This document shows positions 1 through 19,398 of a DNA stretch of 64,000 nt, in pieces. Numbering within the stretch: the first letter of the stretch is position 1; the number at the start of each line of letters is the position of its first letter. The notes under the pieces were generated by a model. That model was not told where the DNA came from. It did no database searches and was given only the letters and a program-made list of their open reading frames with translations. Source of the stretch: Catellatospora citrea (GTDB lineage Bacteria > Actinomycetota > Actinomycetes > Mycobacteriales > Micromonosporaceae); the NCBI RefSeq assembly GCF_003610235.1, contig NZ_RAPR01000001.1:3596001-3660000 (forward strand), given 5' to 3'. The position numbers and the translations under genes are program-made.

Positions 1-3
1 GTT

Positions 4-48
4 CTCCGCCCGCCCGGTTTCGGGGGGACCCGCACTGCGCGGGCGGAG
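4..48 (-). terminator. Hairpin downstream of the S10 operon
   Basis: Ten-base arms CTCCGCCCGC and GCGGGCGGAG enclose a 25-base loop. It lies about 100 bases after the rpsQ stop on the transcribed strand. A shorter hairpin (GGCCGC-tag-GCGGCC, about 111-126) lies closer to the stop. They may separate the S10 operon from the next ribosomal operon. There is no clear U-tract, so termination is inferred. Confidence 0.4.
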
Positions 49-148
49 CCTGGCGGAACTCGAACCGCCCGGAACGCCCCACAGGGCGCCCCGGCCGGCT
101 ATCTGATCTTCGGCCGCTAGGCGGCCGGCGAACCTGCCGGAGGCAGGG

Positions 149-427
149 TCACTTGGCCTTCTCGAGGATCTCCACGACCCGCCACCGCTTGGTGGCGGAC
201 AGCGGACGGGTCTCCATGAGCAGCACCCGGTCACCGATGCCGCACGCGTTCTGCTCGTCGTGCGCCTTCAGCTTGCTGCTACGGCGAAGAACCTTGCCGT
301 ACAGCGAGTGCTTGACCCGGTCCTCGACCGCCACGACGACGGTCTTGTCCATCTTGTCGCTGACGACCAGGCCCTCGCGTACCTTACGCCGGTTCCGGTC
401 GACTGCGTTCTCGTTGGTCTCGCTCAT
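149..427 (-). CDS. rpsQ: 30S ribosomal protein S17
   Basis: This is ribosomal protein S17, a primary 16S rRNA binder of the small subunit. The 92-residue product has the family core [14 protein letters not shown] near residues 19-32 and a conserved C-terminal half ([13 protein letters not shown] near 66-78). The N-terminal extension of about 15 residues before the core is typical of actinobacteria. It starts at ATG five bases after the rpmC stop and is the last S10-operon gene visible. Two hairpins follow before the window edge, so it may end the transcript. The identification is secure. Confidence 0.97.
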   Translation of the reverse strand: MSETNENAVDRNRRKVREGLVVSDKMDKTVVVAVEDRVKHSLYGKVLRRSSKLKAHDEQNACGIGDRVLLMETRPLSATKRWRVVEILEKAK

Positions 428-432
428 GTTCC

Positions 433-663
433 CTACGCCACCTCAGTAGGCGCGGCCGAGAGCCCCAGCTCACGCTCGCGCATGATCGTGTAGATCCGGG
501 CGATCTCGCGACGGACCACATCCAGCCGACGGTTGTTGTCGAGCTGGCCGGTCGCACCCTGGACGCGGAGGTTGAACAGCTCCGCCTTGGCCTCCCGCAG
601 CTTCGCGACCAGTTCCTCGGAGGAACTCTCGCGCAGCTCGGCTGCCTTGGTACCGGCTGCCAT
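433..663 (-). CDS. rpmC: 50S ribosomal protein L29
   Basis: L29 sits at the exit-tunnel rim of the large subunit. The 76-residue product begins [12 protein letters not shown] and contains the family signature [13 protein letters not shown] and [15 protein letters not shown]. The ATG at 663 overlaps the rplP stop as TGATG, which points to translational coupling. An in-frame GTG lies one codon upstream, but the ATG fits actinobacterial L29 better. It is in the middle of the S10 operon. Confidence 0.96.
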   Translation of the reverse strand: MAAGTKAAELRESSSEELVAKLREAKAELFNLRVQGATGQLDNNRRLDVVRREIARIYTIMRERELGLSAAPTEVA

Positions 664-1088
664 CACGCCTCACCCACTTCGCGCTTCACGATTCGGCACT
701 TCATCGGGAGCTTGTGGATCGCGCGGCGCATGGCCTCGCGAGCAATCTCCTCGTTCGGGAACGCCATCTCGAAGAGAACGCGTCCCGGCTTGACGTTCGC
801 CACCCACCACTCGGGCGAACCCTTACCGGAACCCATGCGGGTCTCGGCGGGCTTCTTGGTCAGGGCCTGGTCCGGGAAGACCGTGATCCAGACCTTGCCA
901 CCACGCTTGATGTGACGGGTCATGGCGATACGCGCCGACTCGATCTGCCGGTTGGTGACGTACGCCGGCTCGAGCGCCTGGATGCCGAACTCGCCGAACA
1001 CCACCCGGTTGCCGCCCTTGCTCCGACCGGAACGGTCGGGGTGGTGCGGCTTGCGGAAGCCATTCGGAGGCTTACGCGGCATCAGCAT
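663..1088 (-). CDS. rplP: 50S ribosomal protein L16
   Basis: L16 helps organise the A-site region of 23S rRNA. The 141-residue product contains [23 protein letters not shown] and [10 protein letters not shown], both family hallmarks. Two ATG codons lie two codons apart (MLMPRKPP). The first has GGAGG eight bases upstream and is chosen; the inner one at 1082 would give 139 residues. It starts three bases after the rpsC stop and overlaps rpmC by one base. Confidence 0.96.
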   Translation of the reverse strand: MLMPRKPPNGFRKPHHPDRSGRSKGGNRVVFGEFGIQALEPAYVTNRQIESARIAMTRHIKRGGKVWITVFPDQALTKKPAETRMGSGKGSPEWWVANVKPGRVLFEMAFPNEEIAREAMRRAIHKLPMKCRIVKREVGEA

Positions 1089-1091
1089 TGT

Positions 1092-1922
1092 TCAGCCCTC
1101 CTGCTCAACCGGTGCGGCCGGAGCCGCCTCGGCGTTGTCCTTGGTGAGCTCCGCGGCGGCCGCACGGCCGGCCTCGGTGCCTGCACCGGTCGTGCCGGTG
1201 GCACCCGAACGGCCACGGCGCGGTCGCTCGGACCGCTCGCCGCCACGGCCTTCACGGCGCTGGCGACCCGGGGCCTCGGCCGGGGTCTCGCGACCCGGCA
1301 CGGCGTCACCCTTGTAGATCCAAACCTTCACGCCGATGCGGCCGAAGGTGGTACGGGCCTCGAAGAAGCCGTACTCGATGTTGGCGCGCAGCGTGTGCAG
1401 CGGCACGCGACCCTCACGGTAGAACTCCGTGCGGCTCATCTCGGCGCCGCCGAGGCGGCCCGAGACCTGGACACGGATGCCCTTGACCATCGGGTTCTTC
1501 ATGGCCGACTGGATCGCCTTGCGCATCGCCCGGCGGAACGCCACGCGGCCCGAGAGCTGCTCGGCGATGCCCTGCGAGACCAGCTGAGCGTCCGACTCGG
1601 GGTTCTTGACCTCGAGGATGTTCAGCTGGACCTGCTTCTTGGTGAGCTTCTCGAGCTCGCCGCGCAGGCGCTCGGCCTCCGCACCCTTCCGGCCGATGAC
1701 GATGCCCGGCCGGGCGGTGTGGATGTCGATGCGGACCTTGTCACGGGTGCGCTCGATCTCGACCTTCGAGATACCGGCGCGCTCGAGGCCCTTGGCCATC
1801 ATGCGGCGGATCGCGACGTCCTCGCCGATGTAGTCCTTGTAGAGCTTGTCGGCGTACCAGCGGGACTTCCAGTCGGTCGAGATGCCGAGCCGGAACCCAA
1901 TCGGGTGGACTTTCTGACCCAT
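1092..1922 (-). CDS. rpsC: 30S ribosomal protein S3
   Basis: S3 lies at the mRNA entry channel of the small subunit. The N-terminal KH domain ([13 protein letters not shown] at 1-13, [13 protein letters not shown] near 75-87) and the C-terminal domain ([23 protein letters not shown]) are both present. At 276 residues it is longer than the E. coli protein (about 233). The extra 60 residues form a low-complexity Arg/Gly then Ala/Glu tail after [10 protein letters not shown]. Its ATG overlaps the rplV stop as TAATG. Confidence 0.97.
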   Translation of the reverse strand: MGQKVHPIGFRLGISTDWKSRWYADKLYKDYIGEDVAIRRMMAKGLERAGISKVEIERTRDKVRIDIHTARPGIVIGRKGAEAERLRGELEKLTKKQVQLNILEVKNPESDAQLVSQGIAEQLSGRVAFRRAMRKAIQSAMKNPMVKGIRVQVSGRLGGAEMSRTEFYREGRVPLHTLRANIEYGFFEARTTFGRIGVKVWIYKGDAVPGRETPAEAPGRQRREGRGGERSERPRRGRSGATGTTGAGTEAGRAAAAELTKDNAEAAPAAPVEQEG

Positions 1923-2395
1923 TACTTGGTCTCCTCCTGCTCGGCGGCCTCAACCTCGGGCTTCGCGGCGGCCTTGGTGGCCTTGGCCGGCGTCGCCTTC
2001 GCGGCGGCGGTGGCCTTGCGGACCGGCGCCTTCGGCGCGACTGCCTCCACCTCGACGGTGATGTGGCAGGTGCGCTTGCGGATCCGGTACGCCCGGCCCT
2101 GCGCCCGCGGCCGGAACCGCTTCAGCGTCGGGCCCTCGTCCACGTAGGCAGCGCTGACCAGCAGCGCGTCCGGGTCGAGACGCTCGTTGTTCTCAGCGTT
2201 GGCGATAGCGCTGGCCAGCACCTTGTAGACCGGCTCGCTCGCCGCCTGCGGCGCGAACTGGAGCACCGTCAGTGCCTCCTTCGCGGGCAGACCGCGGACG
2301 AGGTTGACCACACGGCGCGCCTTGCTGGCGGACAGGCGCACGTGGCGGGCGACCGCACGGGCGCCCGGCGCGGCCTGCGCGTCATTCGTAGGCAT
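1922..2395 (-). CDS. rplV: 50S ribosomal protein L22
   Basis: L22 lines the peptide exit tunnel. The core ([20 protein letters not shown] near 19-38, [21 protein letters not shown] near 94-114) is intact. The 157-residue length reflects an Ala/Lys-rich C-terminal extension of about 40 residues that is common in actinobacteria. It begins at ATG 2395, 34 bases after the rpsS stop, and overlaps rpsC by one base. Confidence 0.96.
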   Translation of the reverse strand: MPTNDAQAAPGARAVARHVRLSASKARRVVNLVRGLPAKEALTVLQFAPQAASEPVYKVLASAIANAENNERLDPDALLVSAAYVDEGPTLKRFRPRAQGRAYRIRKRTCHITVEVEAVAPKAPVRKATAAAKATPAKATKAAAKPEVEAAEQEETK

Positions 2396-2429
2396 CGTGT
2401 TTCCCCTAAATCCTTATTACGGTCCGCCG

Positions 2430-2711
2430 TCAGCGACGGCGACTCTTCCGGTCGTCCTTCTCGTGACCCTTGAACGTGCGGGTCAGCGCGAACTCGCCGA
2501 GCTTGTGCCCGACCATCGCCTCCGACACGAACACCGGGACGTGCTTGCGCCCGTCGTGCACGGCGATCGTGTGGCCCAGCATGTCCGGGATGATCGTCGA
2601 ACGCCGCGACCAGGTCTTGATGACGTTCTTGGTGCCCTTTTCGTTCTGCACTTCCACCTTCTTGAGCAGGTGGTCGTCGATGAAGGGGCCCTTCTTCAGG
2701 CTGCGAGGCAT
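2430..2711 (-). CDS. rpsS: 30S ribosomal protein S19
   Basis: S19 binds the head of the small subunit with S13. The 93-residue product begins [16 protein letters not shown] and carries [29 protein letters not shown], the family signature. It ends in a basic tail. It lies 16 bases after rplB in the S10 operon, with an ATG start. Confidence 0.97.
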   Translation of the reverse strand: MPRSLKKGPFIDDHLLKKVEVQNEKGTKNVIKTWSRRSTIIPDMLGHTIAVHDGRKHVPVFVSEAMVGHKLGEFALTRTFKGHEKDDRKSRRR

Positions 2712-2727
2712 CTGTCAGCTCTCCCTA

Positions 2728-3567
2728 TTACCCGCGCTTGCGGGTGGCGTAGCGGCGGCGGACGATCAGCTTGTCGCTCGCCTGGCCCTTGCGGCGGGTA
2801 CGACCCTCGGGCTTACCAGCCGGGTTCACCGGGTGGCGACCACCGGAGGTCTTACCCTCACCACCACCGTGCGGGTGGTCGACCGGGTTCATGGCGACAC
2901 CACGGACGGTCGGGCGCTTGCCCTTCCACCGCATACGACCGGCCTTGCCCCAGTTGATGTTCGACTGCTCGGCGTTGCCGATCTCGCCGACCGTCGCGCG
3001 GCAGCGGACGTCCACCTTGCGGATCTCACCAGAAGGCATACGCAGCGTGGCGTAGTCCTCCTCGCGGCCCAGCAGCTGGACACCGACGCCGGCCGAGCGG
3101 GCCAGCTTGGCGCCGCCACCCGGACGCAGCTCCACGCAGTGCACGGTCGTACCGACCGGGATGTTGCGCAGCGGCAGGTTGTTGCCCGGCTTGATGTCCG
3201 CGCCGGGGCCCGACTCGACCGGGTCGCCCTGCTTCAGGTCCTTCGGCGCGACGATGTAGCGCTTCTCGCCGTCAACGTAGTGCAGCAGCGCGATGCGCGC
3301 GGTGCGGTTGGGGTCGTACTCGATGTGCGCGACCTTGGCCGGCACGCCGTCCTTGTCCACCCGCTTGAAGTCGATCAACCGGTACTGACGCTTGTGGCCG
3401 CCGCCCTGGTGCCGCGTGGTGATGCGGCCGTGAACGTTACGACCGCCCTTCTTCGGCAGCGGAACGACGAGCGACTTCTCCGGCGTCGACCGGGTGACCT
3501 CGGTGAAGTCGGCGACGCTGGAGCCACGGCGACCGGGCGTCGTCGGCTTGTACTTACGGATACCCAT
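2728..3567 (-). CDS. rplB: 50S ribosomal protein L2
   Basis: L2 is needed for subunit association and the peptidyl-transferase centre. The 279-residue product has the usual length and ends with the conserved region [22 protein letters not shown] (near 225-246), which includes the peptidyl-transferase-linked histidine. It begins [18 protein letters not shown] at an ATG 13 bases after the rplW stop. Confidence 0.98.
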   Translation of the reverse strand: MGIRKYKPTTPGRRGSSVADFTEVTRSTPEKSLVVPLPKKGGRNVHGRITTRHQGGGHKRQYRLIDFKRVDKDGVPAKVAHIEYDPNRTARIALLHYVDGEKRYIVAPKDLKQGDPVESGPGADIKPGNNLPLRNIPVGTTVHCVELRPGGGAKLARSAGVGVQLLGREEDYATLRMPSGEIRKVDVRCRATVGEIGNAEQSNINWGKAGRMRWKGKRPTVRGVAMNPVDHPHGGGEGKTSGGRHPVNPAGKPEGRTRRKGQASDKLIVRRRYATRKRG

Positions 3568-3580
3568 TGTCTTATACCCC

Positions 3581-3883
3581 TCAGCTCACCGGTCCGCCGA
3601 AGGCCTCGATGCGGTCGCCTTCGGCGAGCTTCACCATCGCGCGCTTCGTCGCCTTGCGCTGACCCCAGCCGGTGCGGGTGCGCTTGCGCTTGCCCTCACG
3701 GTTGAGCGTGTTCACCGTCAGCACCCGAACATTGAAGATCTGCTGAATAGCGATCTTGATTTCGGTCTTGTTCGCGTCCGGGTGCACCAGGAAGGTGTAC
3801 CAGTTGCGGTTGAGCTCGCCGTAGCTCTTCTCCGAGACCACCGGAGCGACGATGATGTCGCGCGGGTCGGCAATCGTCGTCAC
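3581..3883 (-). CDS. rplW: 50S ribosomal protein L23
   Basis: L23 surrounds the tunnel exit and docks trigger factor and the signal recognition particle. The 100-residue product contains [27 protein letters not shown] and the basic loop [15 protein letters not shown]. The GTG start at 3883 overlaps the rplD stop as GTGA, so coupling is likely. Confidence 0.96.
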   Translation of the reverse strand: MTTIADPRDIIVAPVVSEKSYGELNRNWYTFLVHPDANKTEIKIAIQQIFNVRVLTVNTLNREGKRKRTRTGWGQRKATKRAMVKLAEGDRIEAFGGPVS

Positions 3884-4524
3884 TTGGAACCCTCCTCAGC
3901 GGGCACGCCCAGGAACTCCTCGAGCGCCTCGGTGGTGAAGACCACCGCGTCGCTGACGAGCACGTCGTACGTGTTGAGCTGCCCGGCCTCGATCAGGTGC
4001 ACCTGCGGCAGGTTGCGCAGGCTCACCCAGTTGACCTCGTCGTTGGCGCCGAGCACGGCCAGCACGCGCGGAGCGTCGCCCGCGACCTTCTGGATCGTGG
4101 CCAGGGCGGCCTTCGTCGACGGCGTCTCGCCGGCCACGAACGCGTCGACCACGTGCAGCAGGCCGTTGCGAGCCCGGTCCGACAGGGCACCGCGCAGGGC
4201 GGCGGCCTTCATCTTCTTCGGGGTCCGCTGGCTGTAGTCACGCGGCACCGGGCCGTGGACGACGCCACCGCCGGCGAACTGCGGCGCGCGGATCGAGCCC
4301 TGACGGGCGCGACCGGTGCCCTTCTGCTTGTACGGCTTCTTGCCGCCACCGGCGACCTCGCCGCGGCTCTTCGCCTTGTGCGTGCCCTGGCGCGCGGCGG
4401 CCAGCTGGGCCACCACGACCTGGTGCATCAGCGAGATGTTCGCCTGCACGTCGAAGATTTCAGCGGGCAGCTCGACCGAGCCGGCCTTGGCGCCCTCAAC
4501 GCTGATCACGTCAACCGTGGTCAC
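3880..4524 (-). CDS. rplD: 50S ribosomal protein L4
   Basis: L4 has a tunnel-wall loop in the large subunit. The protein begins [24 protein letters not shown] from a GTG at 4524 that overlaps the rplC stop as GTGA; the reading frame stays open further upstream, but that part is shadow of rplC. This start gives 214 residues, normal for the family. The loop [25 protein letters not shown] (near 63-87) and [14 protein letters not shown] C-terminal features are present. Confidence 0.96.
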   Translation of the reverse strand: MTTVDVISVEGAKAGSVELPAEIFDVQANISLMHQVVVAQLAAARQGTHKAKSRGEVAGGGKKPYKQKGTGRARQGSIRAPQFAGGGVVHGPVPRDYSQRTPKKMKAAALRGALSDRARNGLLHVVDAFVAGETPSTKAALATIQKVAGDAPRVLAVLGANDEVNWVSLRNLPQVHLIEAGQLNTYDVLVSDAVVFTTEALEEFLGVPAEEGSK

Positions 4525-5183
4525 TTCGAGGCACCACCCTTCTTCTTCGTCTTCGCGGCGCTGCGAACGAGCACCAGCGCACCCTTGGGGCCCGGGATGG
4601 CGCCCTTCACGAGCAGCAGGTTGTTCTCGAGGTCCACGGCGTGCACGGTGAGGCCGGGCGCGGTGTAGCGCACGCCACCCATGCGGCCCGCCATGCGGAC
4701 ACCCTTGAACACGCGACCCGGCGTGGCGCACGCGCCGATCGAACCGGGCGAGCGGTGCTTGCGCTCGACGCCGTGGCTGGCCTTGAGGCCGTGGAAGCCG
4801 TGGCGCTTCATGACACCGGCGAAGCCCTTGCCCTTGGTCTTGCCGGTCACGTCGATGGCCTGTCCGGCCGCGAACGTGTCGACGGTGACCTCCTGGCCGA
4901 GCTCGTACGAGTCCGCGTCAGTGGTGCGCAGCTCGACGATGTGCCGGCGGGGGGCGACGTTCGCCTTGGCGAAGTGGCCCGCCTTGGGCTGGCTCACCTT
5001 GCGCGGGTTGATCGCGCCGAAAGCCAGCTGAACGGCCTGGTAGCCGTCCTTCTCAGTGGTACGAACCTGGGTGACGACGCACGGGCCGGCCTGCACCACG
5101 GTCACGGGGACGACTTTGTTGTTGTCCCAGACCTGAGTCATGCCGAGCTTGGCGCCCAGGATGCCCTTAACTTGCCTGTCCAT
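4521..5183 (-). CDS. rplC: 50S ribosomal protein L3
   Basis: L3 reaches the peptidyl-transferase centre. The protein begins [20 protein letters not shown] at ATG 5183, 11 bases after the rpsJ stop, giving 220 residues. The open frame runs further upstream through rpsJ in another frame, which is an artefact. The motif [13 protein letters not shown] and the following [15 protein letters not shown] are typical. It overlaps rplD by four bases. Confidence 0.96.
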   Translation of the reverse strand: MDRQVKGILGAKLGMTQVWDNNKVVPVTVVQAGPCVVTQVRTTEKDGYQAVQLAFGAINPRKVSQPKAGHFAKANVAPRRHIVELRTTDADSYELGQEVTVDTFAAGQAIDVTGKTKGKGFAGVMKRHGFHGLKASHGVERKHRSPGSIGACATPGRVFKGVRMAGRMGGVRYTAPGLTVHAVDLENNLLLVKGAIPGPKGALVLVRSAAKTKKKGGASK

Positions 5184-5194
5184 CAGTCCGGTCC

Positions 5195-5503
5195 CTACAG
5201 CTTGATCTCGATGTCGACGCCAGCCGGCAGATCGAGTCGCATGAGCGAGTCGACCGTCTTCGGGGTCGGGTCGATGATGTCGATCAGACGCTTGTGCGTG
5301 CGCATCTCGAAGTGCTCGCGCGAGTCCTTGTACTTGTGCGGCGAACGGATCACGCAGAAACGGTTGATCTCCGTGGGCAGTGGCACCGGCCCTGCGACCT
5401 GCGCACCCGTACGGGTCACCGTCTCGACGATCTTCCGTGCCGAGGAATCGACGACCTCGTGGTCGTAGGCCTTGAGCCGGATGCGGATCTTCTGTCCCGC
5501 CAT
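5195..5503 (-). CDS. rpsJ: 30S ribosomal protein S10 (NusE)
   Basis: S10 is a small-subunit head protein and, as NusE, a transcription antitermination partner of NusB and NusG. The 102-residue product begins [19 protein letters not shown] and carries [39 protein letters not shown], which is diagnostic. It is the first gene of the S10 operon. Its leader shares a 25-base motif with the rpsL leader. Confidence 0.98.
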
Positions 5504-5837
5504 GGTGGCTTCTGTTTCCTTCTCTCAAGCCGCTACCTGCGGCGGCAGACGGTGGGGCCTGCCCCCTGTCCGACCCCCGCGGTCGGGCGTGTCGCGCGCT
5601 GAACCAGACTGATTTCCCTATTAAAAGGTCATTTGCCTTGGCTCAGCGGGCATCAAGCCCGATCACAGGAGCTTCACGTCAGAGGCCCGAAGACCCCCAC
5701 GTCACGCGACGCGACACACCCACTGGGCGCGATCGGCCGCAACGCAACCTGTTCATTATGCCGTATCGGGTACGCCATTGTGAAATCAGGGTGCCTAGGC
5801 TCACTAAAACGGGCCCGGCCTGCGTACATGCAAAGGT
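5504..5837 (-). promoter_or_regulatory. S10 operon leader and promoter region
   Basis: This gap between tuf and rpsJ holds no gene. On the minus strand it contains an AT-rich patch near 5615-5640 (ATGACCTTTTAATAGGG) that could hold the promoter, then a CG-rich leader. Bases 5570-5594 are identical to 10391-10415 in the rpsL leader and can fold (CCGACC/GGTCGG). No -35/-10 pair is convincing enough to name. Confidence 0.5.
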
Positions 5838-5869
5838 GCGGGCGCCCCGCCCGAGAGCGGGGCGCCCGC
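5838..5869 (-). terminator. Terminator of the str operon (after tuf)
   Basis: Perfect 13-base arms GCGGGCGCCCCGC and GCGGGGCGCCCGC surround a 6-base loop. The hairpin starts five bases after the tuf stop and is followed by CACCTTTGC on the transcribed strand. Confidence 0.75.
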
Positions 5870-5874
5870 GGAGA

Positions 5875-7068
5875 TCACTTGGTGATCTTGGTGACTCGGC
5901 CGGCACCGACCGTGCGGCCACCCTCGCGGATCGCGAAGCGGAGGGTCTCCTCCATGGCGATCGGCTGGATGAGCTTCACGGACATCTCGACGTTGTCGCC
6001 GGGCATGACCATCTCGGTGCCCTCGGGCAGCGTGACGACACCGGTGACGTCGGTGGTGCGGAAGTAGAACTGCGGCCGGTAGTTCTGGAAGAACGGGGTG
6101 TGACGGCCACCCTCCTCCTTGGAGAGGATGTAGACCGACGCCTCGAACTCCGTGTGCGGGGTGGTCGTGCCGGGCTTGACCACGACCATGCCGCGCTCGA
6201 CGTCCTCGCGCTTGATGCCACGCAGCAGCAGACCGACGTTCTCACCCGCGCGGGCCTCGTCGAGCAGCTTGCGGAACATCTCGATGCCGGTGCAGGTGGT
6301 CTTCATCGACTTCTCGCGAATACCGACGATCTCGACCTCCTCGTTCGGCTTGAGGATGCCACGCTCGGCGCGACCGGTGACGACGGTGCCACGACCGGTG
6401 ATCGTGAAAACGTCCTCGATCGGCATGAGGAACGGCTTGTCGACCTCACGCTCGGGCTGCGGGATCGCGGAGTCGACCGCGTCCATCAGGCCCATGAGCG
6501 CCTCGGACCACTTCGGGTCGCCCTCGAGCGCCTTCAGCGCGGAGACCCGCACGACCGGCAGGTCGTCACCCGGGTACTCCTGGTTCGACAGCAGCTCGCG
6601 GATCTCGAGCTCGACCAGCTCCAGCAGCTCCTCATCGTCAACCATGTCGCTCTTGTTGAGCGCCACGACGATGTAGGGCACGCCGACCTGGCGAGCCAGC
6701 AGCACGTGCTCGCGGGTCTGCGGCATCGGGCCGTCGGTGGCGGCGACCACCAGGATGGCGCCGTCCATCTGGGCGGCACCGGTGATCATGTTCTTGATGT
6801 AGTCAGCGTGACCCGGGCAGTCAACGTGCGCGTAGTGCCGGTTCTCCGTCTGGTACTCGACGTGCGCGATGGAGATCGTGATACCACGAGCCTTCTCCTC
6901 CGGCGCCTTGTCGATCTCGTCGAACGGGGTGTACGGGTTGAGTGCCGGGAACTTGTCGTGCAGGACCTTAGTGATGGCCGCCGTCAGCGTCGTCTTACCG
7001 TGGTCGATGTGACCAATGGTGCCGATGTTGACGTGCGGCTTAGTCCGCTCGAACTTCGCCTTCGCCAC
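5875..7068 (-). CDS. tuf: Elongation factor Tu
   Basis: EF-Tu delivers aminoacyl-tRNA to the ribosome with GTP. All G motifs are visible: GHIDHGKT (18-25), DCPGHADY (near 81-88), NKSDM (near 136-140) and SALK (near 174). Length is 397 residues, as usual. It starts at GTG 7068. It is the last gene of the str operon, separated from fusA by a 14-base-pair hairpin, so it may have both readthrough and independent expression. Confidence 0.98.
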   Translation of the reverse strand: MAKAKFERTKPHVNIGTIGHIDHGKTTLTAAITKVLHDKFPALNPYTPFDEIDKAPEEKARGITISIAHVEYQTENRHYAHVDCPGHADYIKNMITGAAQMDGAILVVAATDGPMPQTREHVLLARQVGVPYIVVALNKSDMVDDEELLELVELEIRELLSNQEYPGDDLPVVRVSALKALEGDPKWSEALMGLMDAVDSAIPQPEREVDKPFLMPIEDVFTITGRGTVVTGRAERGILKPNEEVEIVGIREKSMKTTCTGIEMFRKLLDEARAGENVGLLLRGIKREDVERGMVVVKPGTTTPHTEFEASVYILSKEEGGRHTPFFQNYRPQFYFRTTDVTGVVTLPEGTEMVMPGDNVEMSVKLIQPIAMEETLRFAIREGGRTVGAGRVTKITK

Positions 7069-7186
7069 TGGTGTCCTCCTGTGGACTGTTGGTTCGTTCG
7101 CCCGACGGCGCCGACTGGCGCTTAGGACCTTTGCCCGCCGGGGTCGCCGGCGCTTCCTTGCTGTGCTGAGACCTGGAGAGCTCAGC

Positions 7187-7218
7187 CGTGGTGAGGCCGG
7201 CTCGCGCCGGCCTCACCA
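7187..7218 (-). terminator. Hairpin between fusA and tuf
   Basis: Arms GTGGTGAGGCCGGC and GCCGGCCTCACCAC pair perfectly over 14 bases with a 4-base loop. It begins seven bases after the fusA stop. There is no clear U-tract, so it may attenuate or protect the mRNA rather than fully terminate it. Confidence 0.55.
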
Positions 7219-7224
7219 CCGCGG

Positions 7225-9321
<2,097 letters not shown>

Positions 9322-9407
9322 TTCACGATCCTTTCGGAGTGGGACTCAGTCCCGGAAAGTCAAGGTTGTGGAGCCGGAACCGACGGATCGGCCCGGCTCC
9401 ACGTTGT

Positions 9408-9878
9408 TCACCAGCGGTAGTGCGCGAAGGCCTTGTTGGACTCGGCCATCTTGTGCGTGTCCTCGCGACGCTTGACAGCGGCGCCCAGACCGTTGCTGGC
9501 GTCGAGCAGCTCGTTCATGAGGCGCTCGATCATCGTCTTCTCGCGGCGGGCGCGGGAGTACGTCACCAGCCAGCGCAGACCCAGCGTGGTCGCGCGGACC
9601 GGACGGACCTCGACCGGCACCTGGTAGGTCGCGCCACCGACACGGCGGCTGCGGACCTCGAGGGTCGGCTTGACGTTGTCCATGGCGCGCTTGAGCGTCA
9701 CCACGGGGTCGGTGCCGGTCTTCTCGCGGCAGCCCTCGAGCGCGCCGTACACGACACGCTCGGCCAGCTGGCGCTTGCCGGCCAGCAGGATCTTGTTGAC
9801 CAGCTGGGTGACCAGCGGCGAGTTGTACACCGGGTCAGCGGCCAGCGGCCGACGCGGAGCGGGGCCCTTACGAGGCAT
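9408..9878 (-). CDS. rpsG: 30S ribosomal protein S7
   Basis: S7 nucleates assembly of the small-subunit head. The 156-residue product begins [12 protein letters not shown] and contains [20 protein letters not shown] sequence ([15 protein letters not shown] near 79-93) and ends KAFAHYRW, the normal C-terminus. The ATG overlaps the rpsL stop as TAATG. Confidence 0.98.
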   Translation of the reverse strand: MPRKGPAPRRPLAADPVYNSPLVTQLVNKILLAGKRQLAERVVYGALEGCREKTGTDPVVTLKRAMDNVKPTLEVRSRRVGGATYQVPVEVRPVRATTLGLRWLVTYSRARREKTMIERLMNELLDASNGLGAAVKRREDTHKMAESNKAFAHYRW

Positions 9879-10261
9879 TACTTCTTCCCTTCCTTGACCA
9901 GCTTCGCGCCGTAGCGGCTACGCGCCTGCTTGCGGTTGCGGACACCCTGGGTGTCGAGCGAACCGCGAATGATCTTGTAGCGCACGCCGGGCAGGTCCTT
10001 CACACGGCCGCCGCGGACGAGCACGATCGAGTGCTCCTGCAGGTTGTGGCCGACACCCGGGATGTACGCGGTGACCTCGATCTGGCTGCTCAGCTTGACG
10101 CGAGCGACCTTCCGCAGTGCCGAGTTCGGCTTCTTGGGCGTCGTGGTGTACACACGCGTGCACACACCGCGCCGCTGGGGGCTCCCCTTCAGCGCCGGCG
10201 TCTTGGTCTTGCTCGTCTTCGCCTGGCGGCCCTTGCGGACCAGCTGCTGGATTGTGGGCAC
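9878..10261 (-). CDS. rpsL: 30S ribosomal protein S12
   Basis: S12 is the decoding-centre protein. From GTG 10261 the product is 127 residues ([12 protein letters not shown] onward), slightly longer than the usual 123-124 because of its C-terminal LVKEGKK. The frame is open upstream to 10387 but that sequence has no family similarity. Lys43 and Lys88 (TTPKKPNSA and GRVKDLPG), the streptomycin-resistance positions, are wild type. It heads the str operon. Confidence 0.97.
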   Translation of the reverse strand: MPTIQQLVRKGRQAKTSKTKTPALKGSPQRRGVCTRVYTTTPKKPNSALRKVARVKLSSQIEVTAYIPGVGHNLQEHSIVLVRGGRVKDLPGVRYKIIRGSLDTQGVRNRKQARSRYGAKLVKEGKK

Positions 10262-10834
10262 CGGTGTTCTCCGCTCCCTTTTGCTTCCTCTCCGCGGCTT
10301 CCCGCCGCGGAAACTTATGTGTGGCCGTGGCCGCGAATGCGGCCCGAACTGCTGCGATCGGCGCTGTCTCGGAGTGATCCGCGACAAGTGCCGACCCCCG
10401 CGGTCGGGCGTGTCGTCCGGCGCACGGGCCCGGCGGCTCGATTTCTCGAGCTGTCGGAGTCTGTCGTTGTCGTGGTGCTAACGGGCCGCCCGACCAGTGG
10501 TCGGACCTCTCCCGCTCGGCGCACGCACGAGGGGCCCGGGCAAGCCCGGGCACGAGGGGAAAGAGTACCGAACCGATGGCCCACTGGTCAAAACGGGGTG
10601 ACCCGACCCCCCGTCGATGCGAGGCAACCAGTCGTTCCGAACAACCAGCCCGCCGTCAGTGCGAACTCCGACAGCCAGTCTACCTCTTCGATTCCCAGGG
10701 CCCGAACGGGATACCGCACCGTGAGGTAGCTCGCACCGGCAGGCCGGCGGCGAACGGCTGCGCGGCGCAGCACAGCGACCACCGGTCAGGCCCCGCGGCG
10801 AACGGCTGGCCGCACGGCAGCCGCCGAGCAAGGC
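10262..10834 (-). promoter_or_regulatory. str operon leader and intergenic region
   Basis: No gene is supported in this 573-base gap. The rpsL leader contains bases 10391-10415, identical to the rpsJ leader motif. Near 10742-10812 the phrase GGCGAACGGCTG is repeated twice. The str promoter must lie here but no -35/-10 pair could be fixed by eye. Confidence 0.4.
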
Positions 10835-11434
10835 TCAGCGGGCGCTCAACACGATCGCGGTGAGCAGACCCACCGCGGCCAGCAGCAGGCCCACCGCGCC
10901 GCACACCAGGCCGGCGACCGCCACCCCGCGGCCGGTCATGTTGCCCGCGGCCAGCCGGATCTGGCGGATCCCGAGCCAGCCGAGCAGCACACCCGCCGCA
11001 CCGAGCAGGATCGCCAGCGCCGCGAACGCGCCCGCGACCAGCCCGCCCCAGCCCTGCTGCGCGCCTGCCACACCGAAGCACCACACCACCAGCGACACCA
11101 GGATCGAGCCGGCCCCGACCACCAGCGCGCTGGCCGCCACGCCCGAGGCGGTCTTCGGCGCGCCCAGCACCGCCAACCCGTACGGCGTGCCCGGCACGAC
11201 CTCGACCCGCACCGGCGGCGGGTAGTTCACCGGCTGCGGCCCGGCCACGGGTTGCCCGGCCGCCGACGCGGACGGGGGTTGCCCGGCCGCCGACGCGGAC
11301 GGGGGTTGCCCGGCCGCCGACGCGGACGGGGGTTGCGGACCCGTCGGGGCCGTCACCGGCCACTGCGGCGCGGGCGGCTGCTGGCCCGACGGCACGGAGG
11401 GCCACTGCGGCACCGGAGGCTGCTGGTAGGTCAC
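10835..11434 (-). CDS. Pro-rich membrane protein, DUF4190-like
   Basis: The GTG start at 11434 (VTYQQPPVPQWP) gives 199 residues; an ATG at 11557 would add 41 residues of unlikely composition. Residues 1-90 are a Pro/Gln/Ala-rich cytoplasmic tail with three tandem PPSASAAGQ repeats. The C-terminal part has about three hydrophobic segments (ALVVGAGSILVSLVVWCFGV, LVAGAFAALAILLGAAGVLLGWLGI, GVAVAGLVCGAVGLLLAAVGLL). This architecture resembles actinobacterial DUF4190 proteins; function unknown. It is transcribed toward the str operon. Confidence 0.7.
   Translation of the reverse strand: MTYQQPPVPQWPSVPSGQQPPAPQWPVTAPTGPQPPSASAAGQPPSASAAGQPPSASAAGQPVAGPQPVNYPPPVRVEVVPGTPYGLAVLGAPKTASGVAASALVVGAGSILVSLVVWCFGVAGAQQGWGGLVAGAFAALAILLGAAGVLLGWLGIRQIRLAAGNMTGRGVAVAGLVCGAVGLLLAAVGLLTAIVLSAR
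11251..11331 (-). repeat. Three tandem 27-bp coding repeats
   Basis: Three identical 27-base units lie in frame inside the DUF4190-like gene and encode PPSASAAGQ three times. Identity at every base suggests recent slippage. Confidence 0.9.
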
Positions 11435-11583
11435 GCCGCCGATCCTGCCACGTCGCGGCCACCACCCGCCCGCCGCCACCAACCGGCCACCGCAAACGAT
11501 CATGAAGTAGGGTCCACGACACACCGTCGAGCCGTGCCATAGGTTCATGATCGACACGGGTGGGTGGCCCGGAGGCCGGACGG

Positions 11584-11937
11584 TCAGTTGACGGTGGGTG
11601 GGAAGTCCTGGGTGCCGAAGTGCACTCCGCGTAGGAACAGCCAGACGGTCAGCGCGACCAGGCTGAGGCCGGCCAGTGCCAGGCCGAGCCAGGCCAGCCG
11701 CTCCGCCCAGCGCACGCGGCCCGCGCCGGTGCGCCAGCCCTCGCCCGTCCGCAGTTCCTCGCGGGCCTGGCGGGCCAGGGCCAGGGCGATCGTGGCGGGC
11801 ACGATCCCGCCCACGGCCGGGCCGGTCACCGCGGCCAGCAGGCCGAGCCCGAACGCGGCGGTGGCCTTGCTGTCGGCGACCGGCTCCGGGTCAGCCGGAT
11901 CCCGGTCTGCCCCGGACACGAAAACGGCGTCCCCCAT
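11584..11937 (-). CDS. Small membrane protein, function unknown
   Basis: From the ATG at 11937 the product is 117 residues. Two hydrophobic stretches are visible (ATAAFGLGLLAAVTGPAVGGIVPATIALAL and LAWLGLALAGLSLVALTVWLFL) separated by a basic, charged loop with QAREELRTGEGW. The pattern resembles short DUF4190-type proteins. The ATG lies inside the rpoC terminator stem, so the GTG at 11919 (111 residues) is a real alternative. No function can be assigned. Confidence 0.6.
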   Translation of the reverse strand: MGDAVFVSGADRDPADPEPVADSKATAAFGLGLLAAVTGPAVGGIVPATIALALARQAREELRTGEGWRTGAGRVRWAERLAWLGLALAGLSLVALTVWLFLRGVHFGTQDFPPTVN

Positions 11938-11965
11938 GCCGTGTAAACGACACGGGGGACGCCGT
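11924..11965 (-). terminator. Terminator of rpoBC
   Basis: Perfect 12-base arms ACGGCGTCCCCC and GGGGGACGCCGT, with an inner GTGT/ACAC pair, begin 18 bases after the rpoC stop and are followed by TTTT on the transcribed strand. Confidence 0.85.
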
Positions 11966-11982
11966 GATCTCACTTCAAGCGA

Positions 11983-15873
<3,891 letters not shown>

Positions 15874-15924
15874 GTTGTATGTCCCTCTTTGCTCGTGTCT
15901 TCATCAGTGTCAGTTGATGGTGGA

Positions 15925-15960
15925 GGCGTCCTCCACACGCCGGAGCGCGTGGAGGACGCC
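15925..15960 (-). other. Hairpin between rpoB and rpoC
   Basis: Arms GGCGTCCTCCAC and GTGGAGGACGCC pair perfectly. No U-tract follows, so an RNA processing or stability role is as likely as partial termination. Confidence 0.5.
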
Positions 15961-15966
15961 TTTGCA

Positions 15967-19398
<3,432 letters not shown>
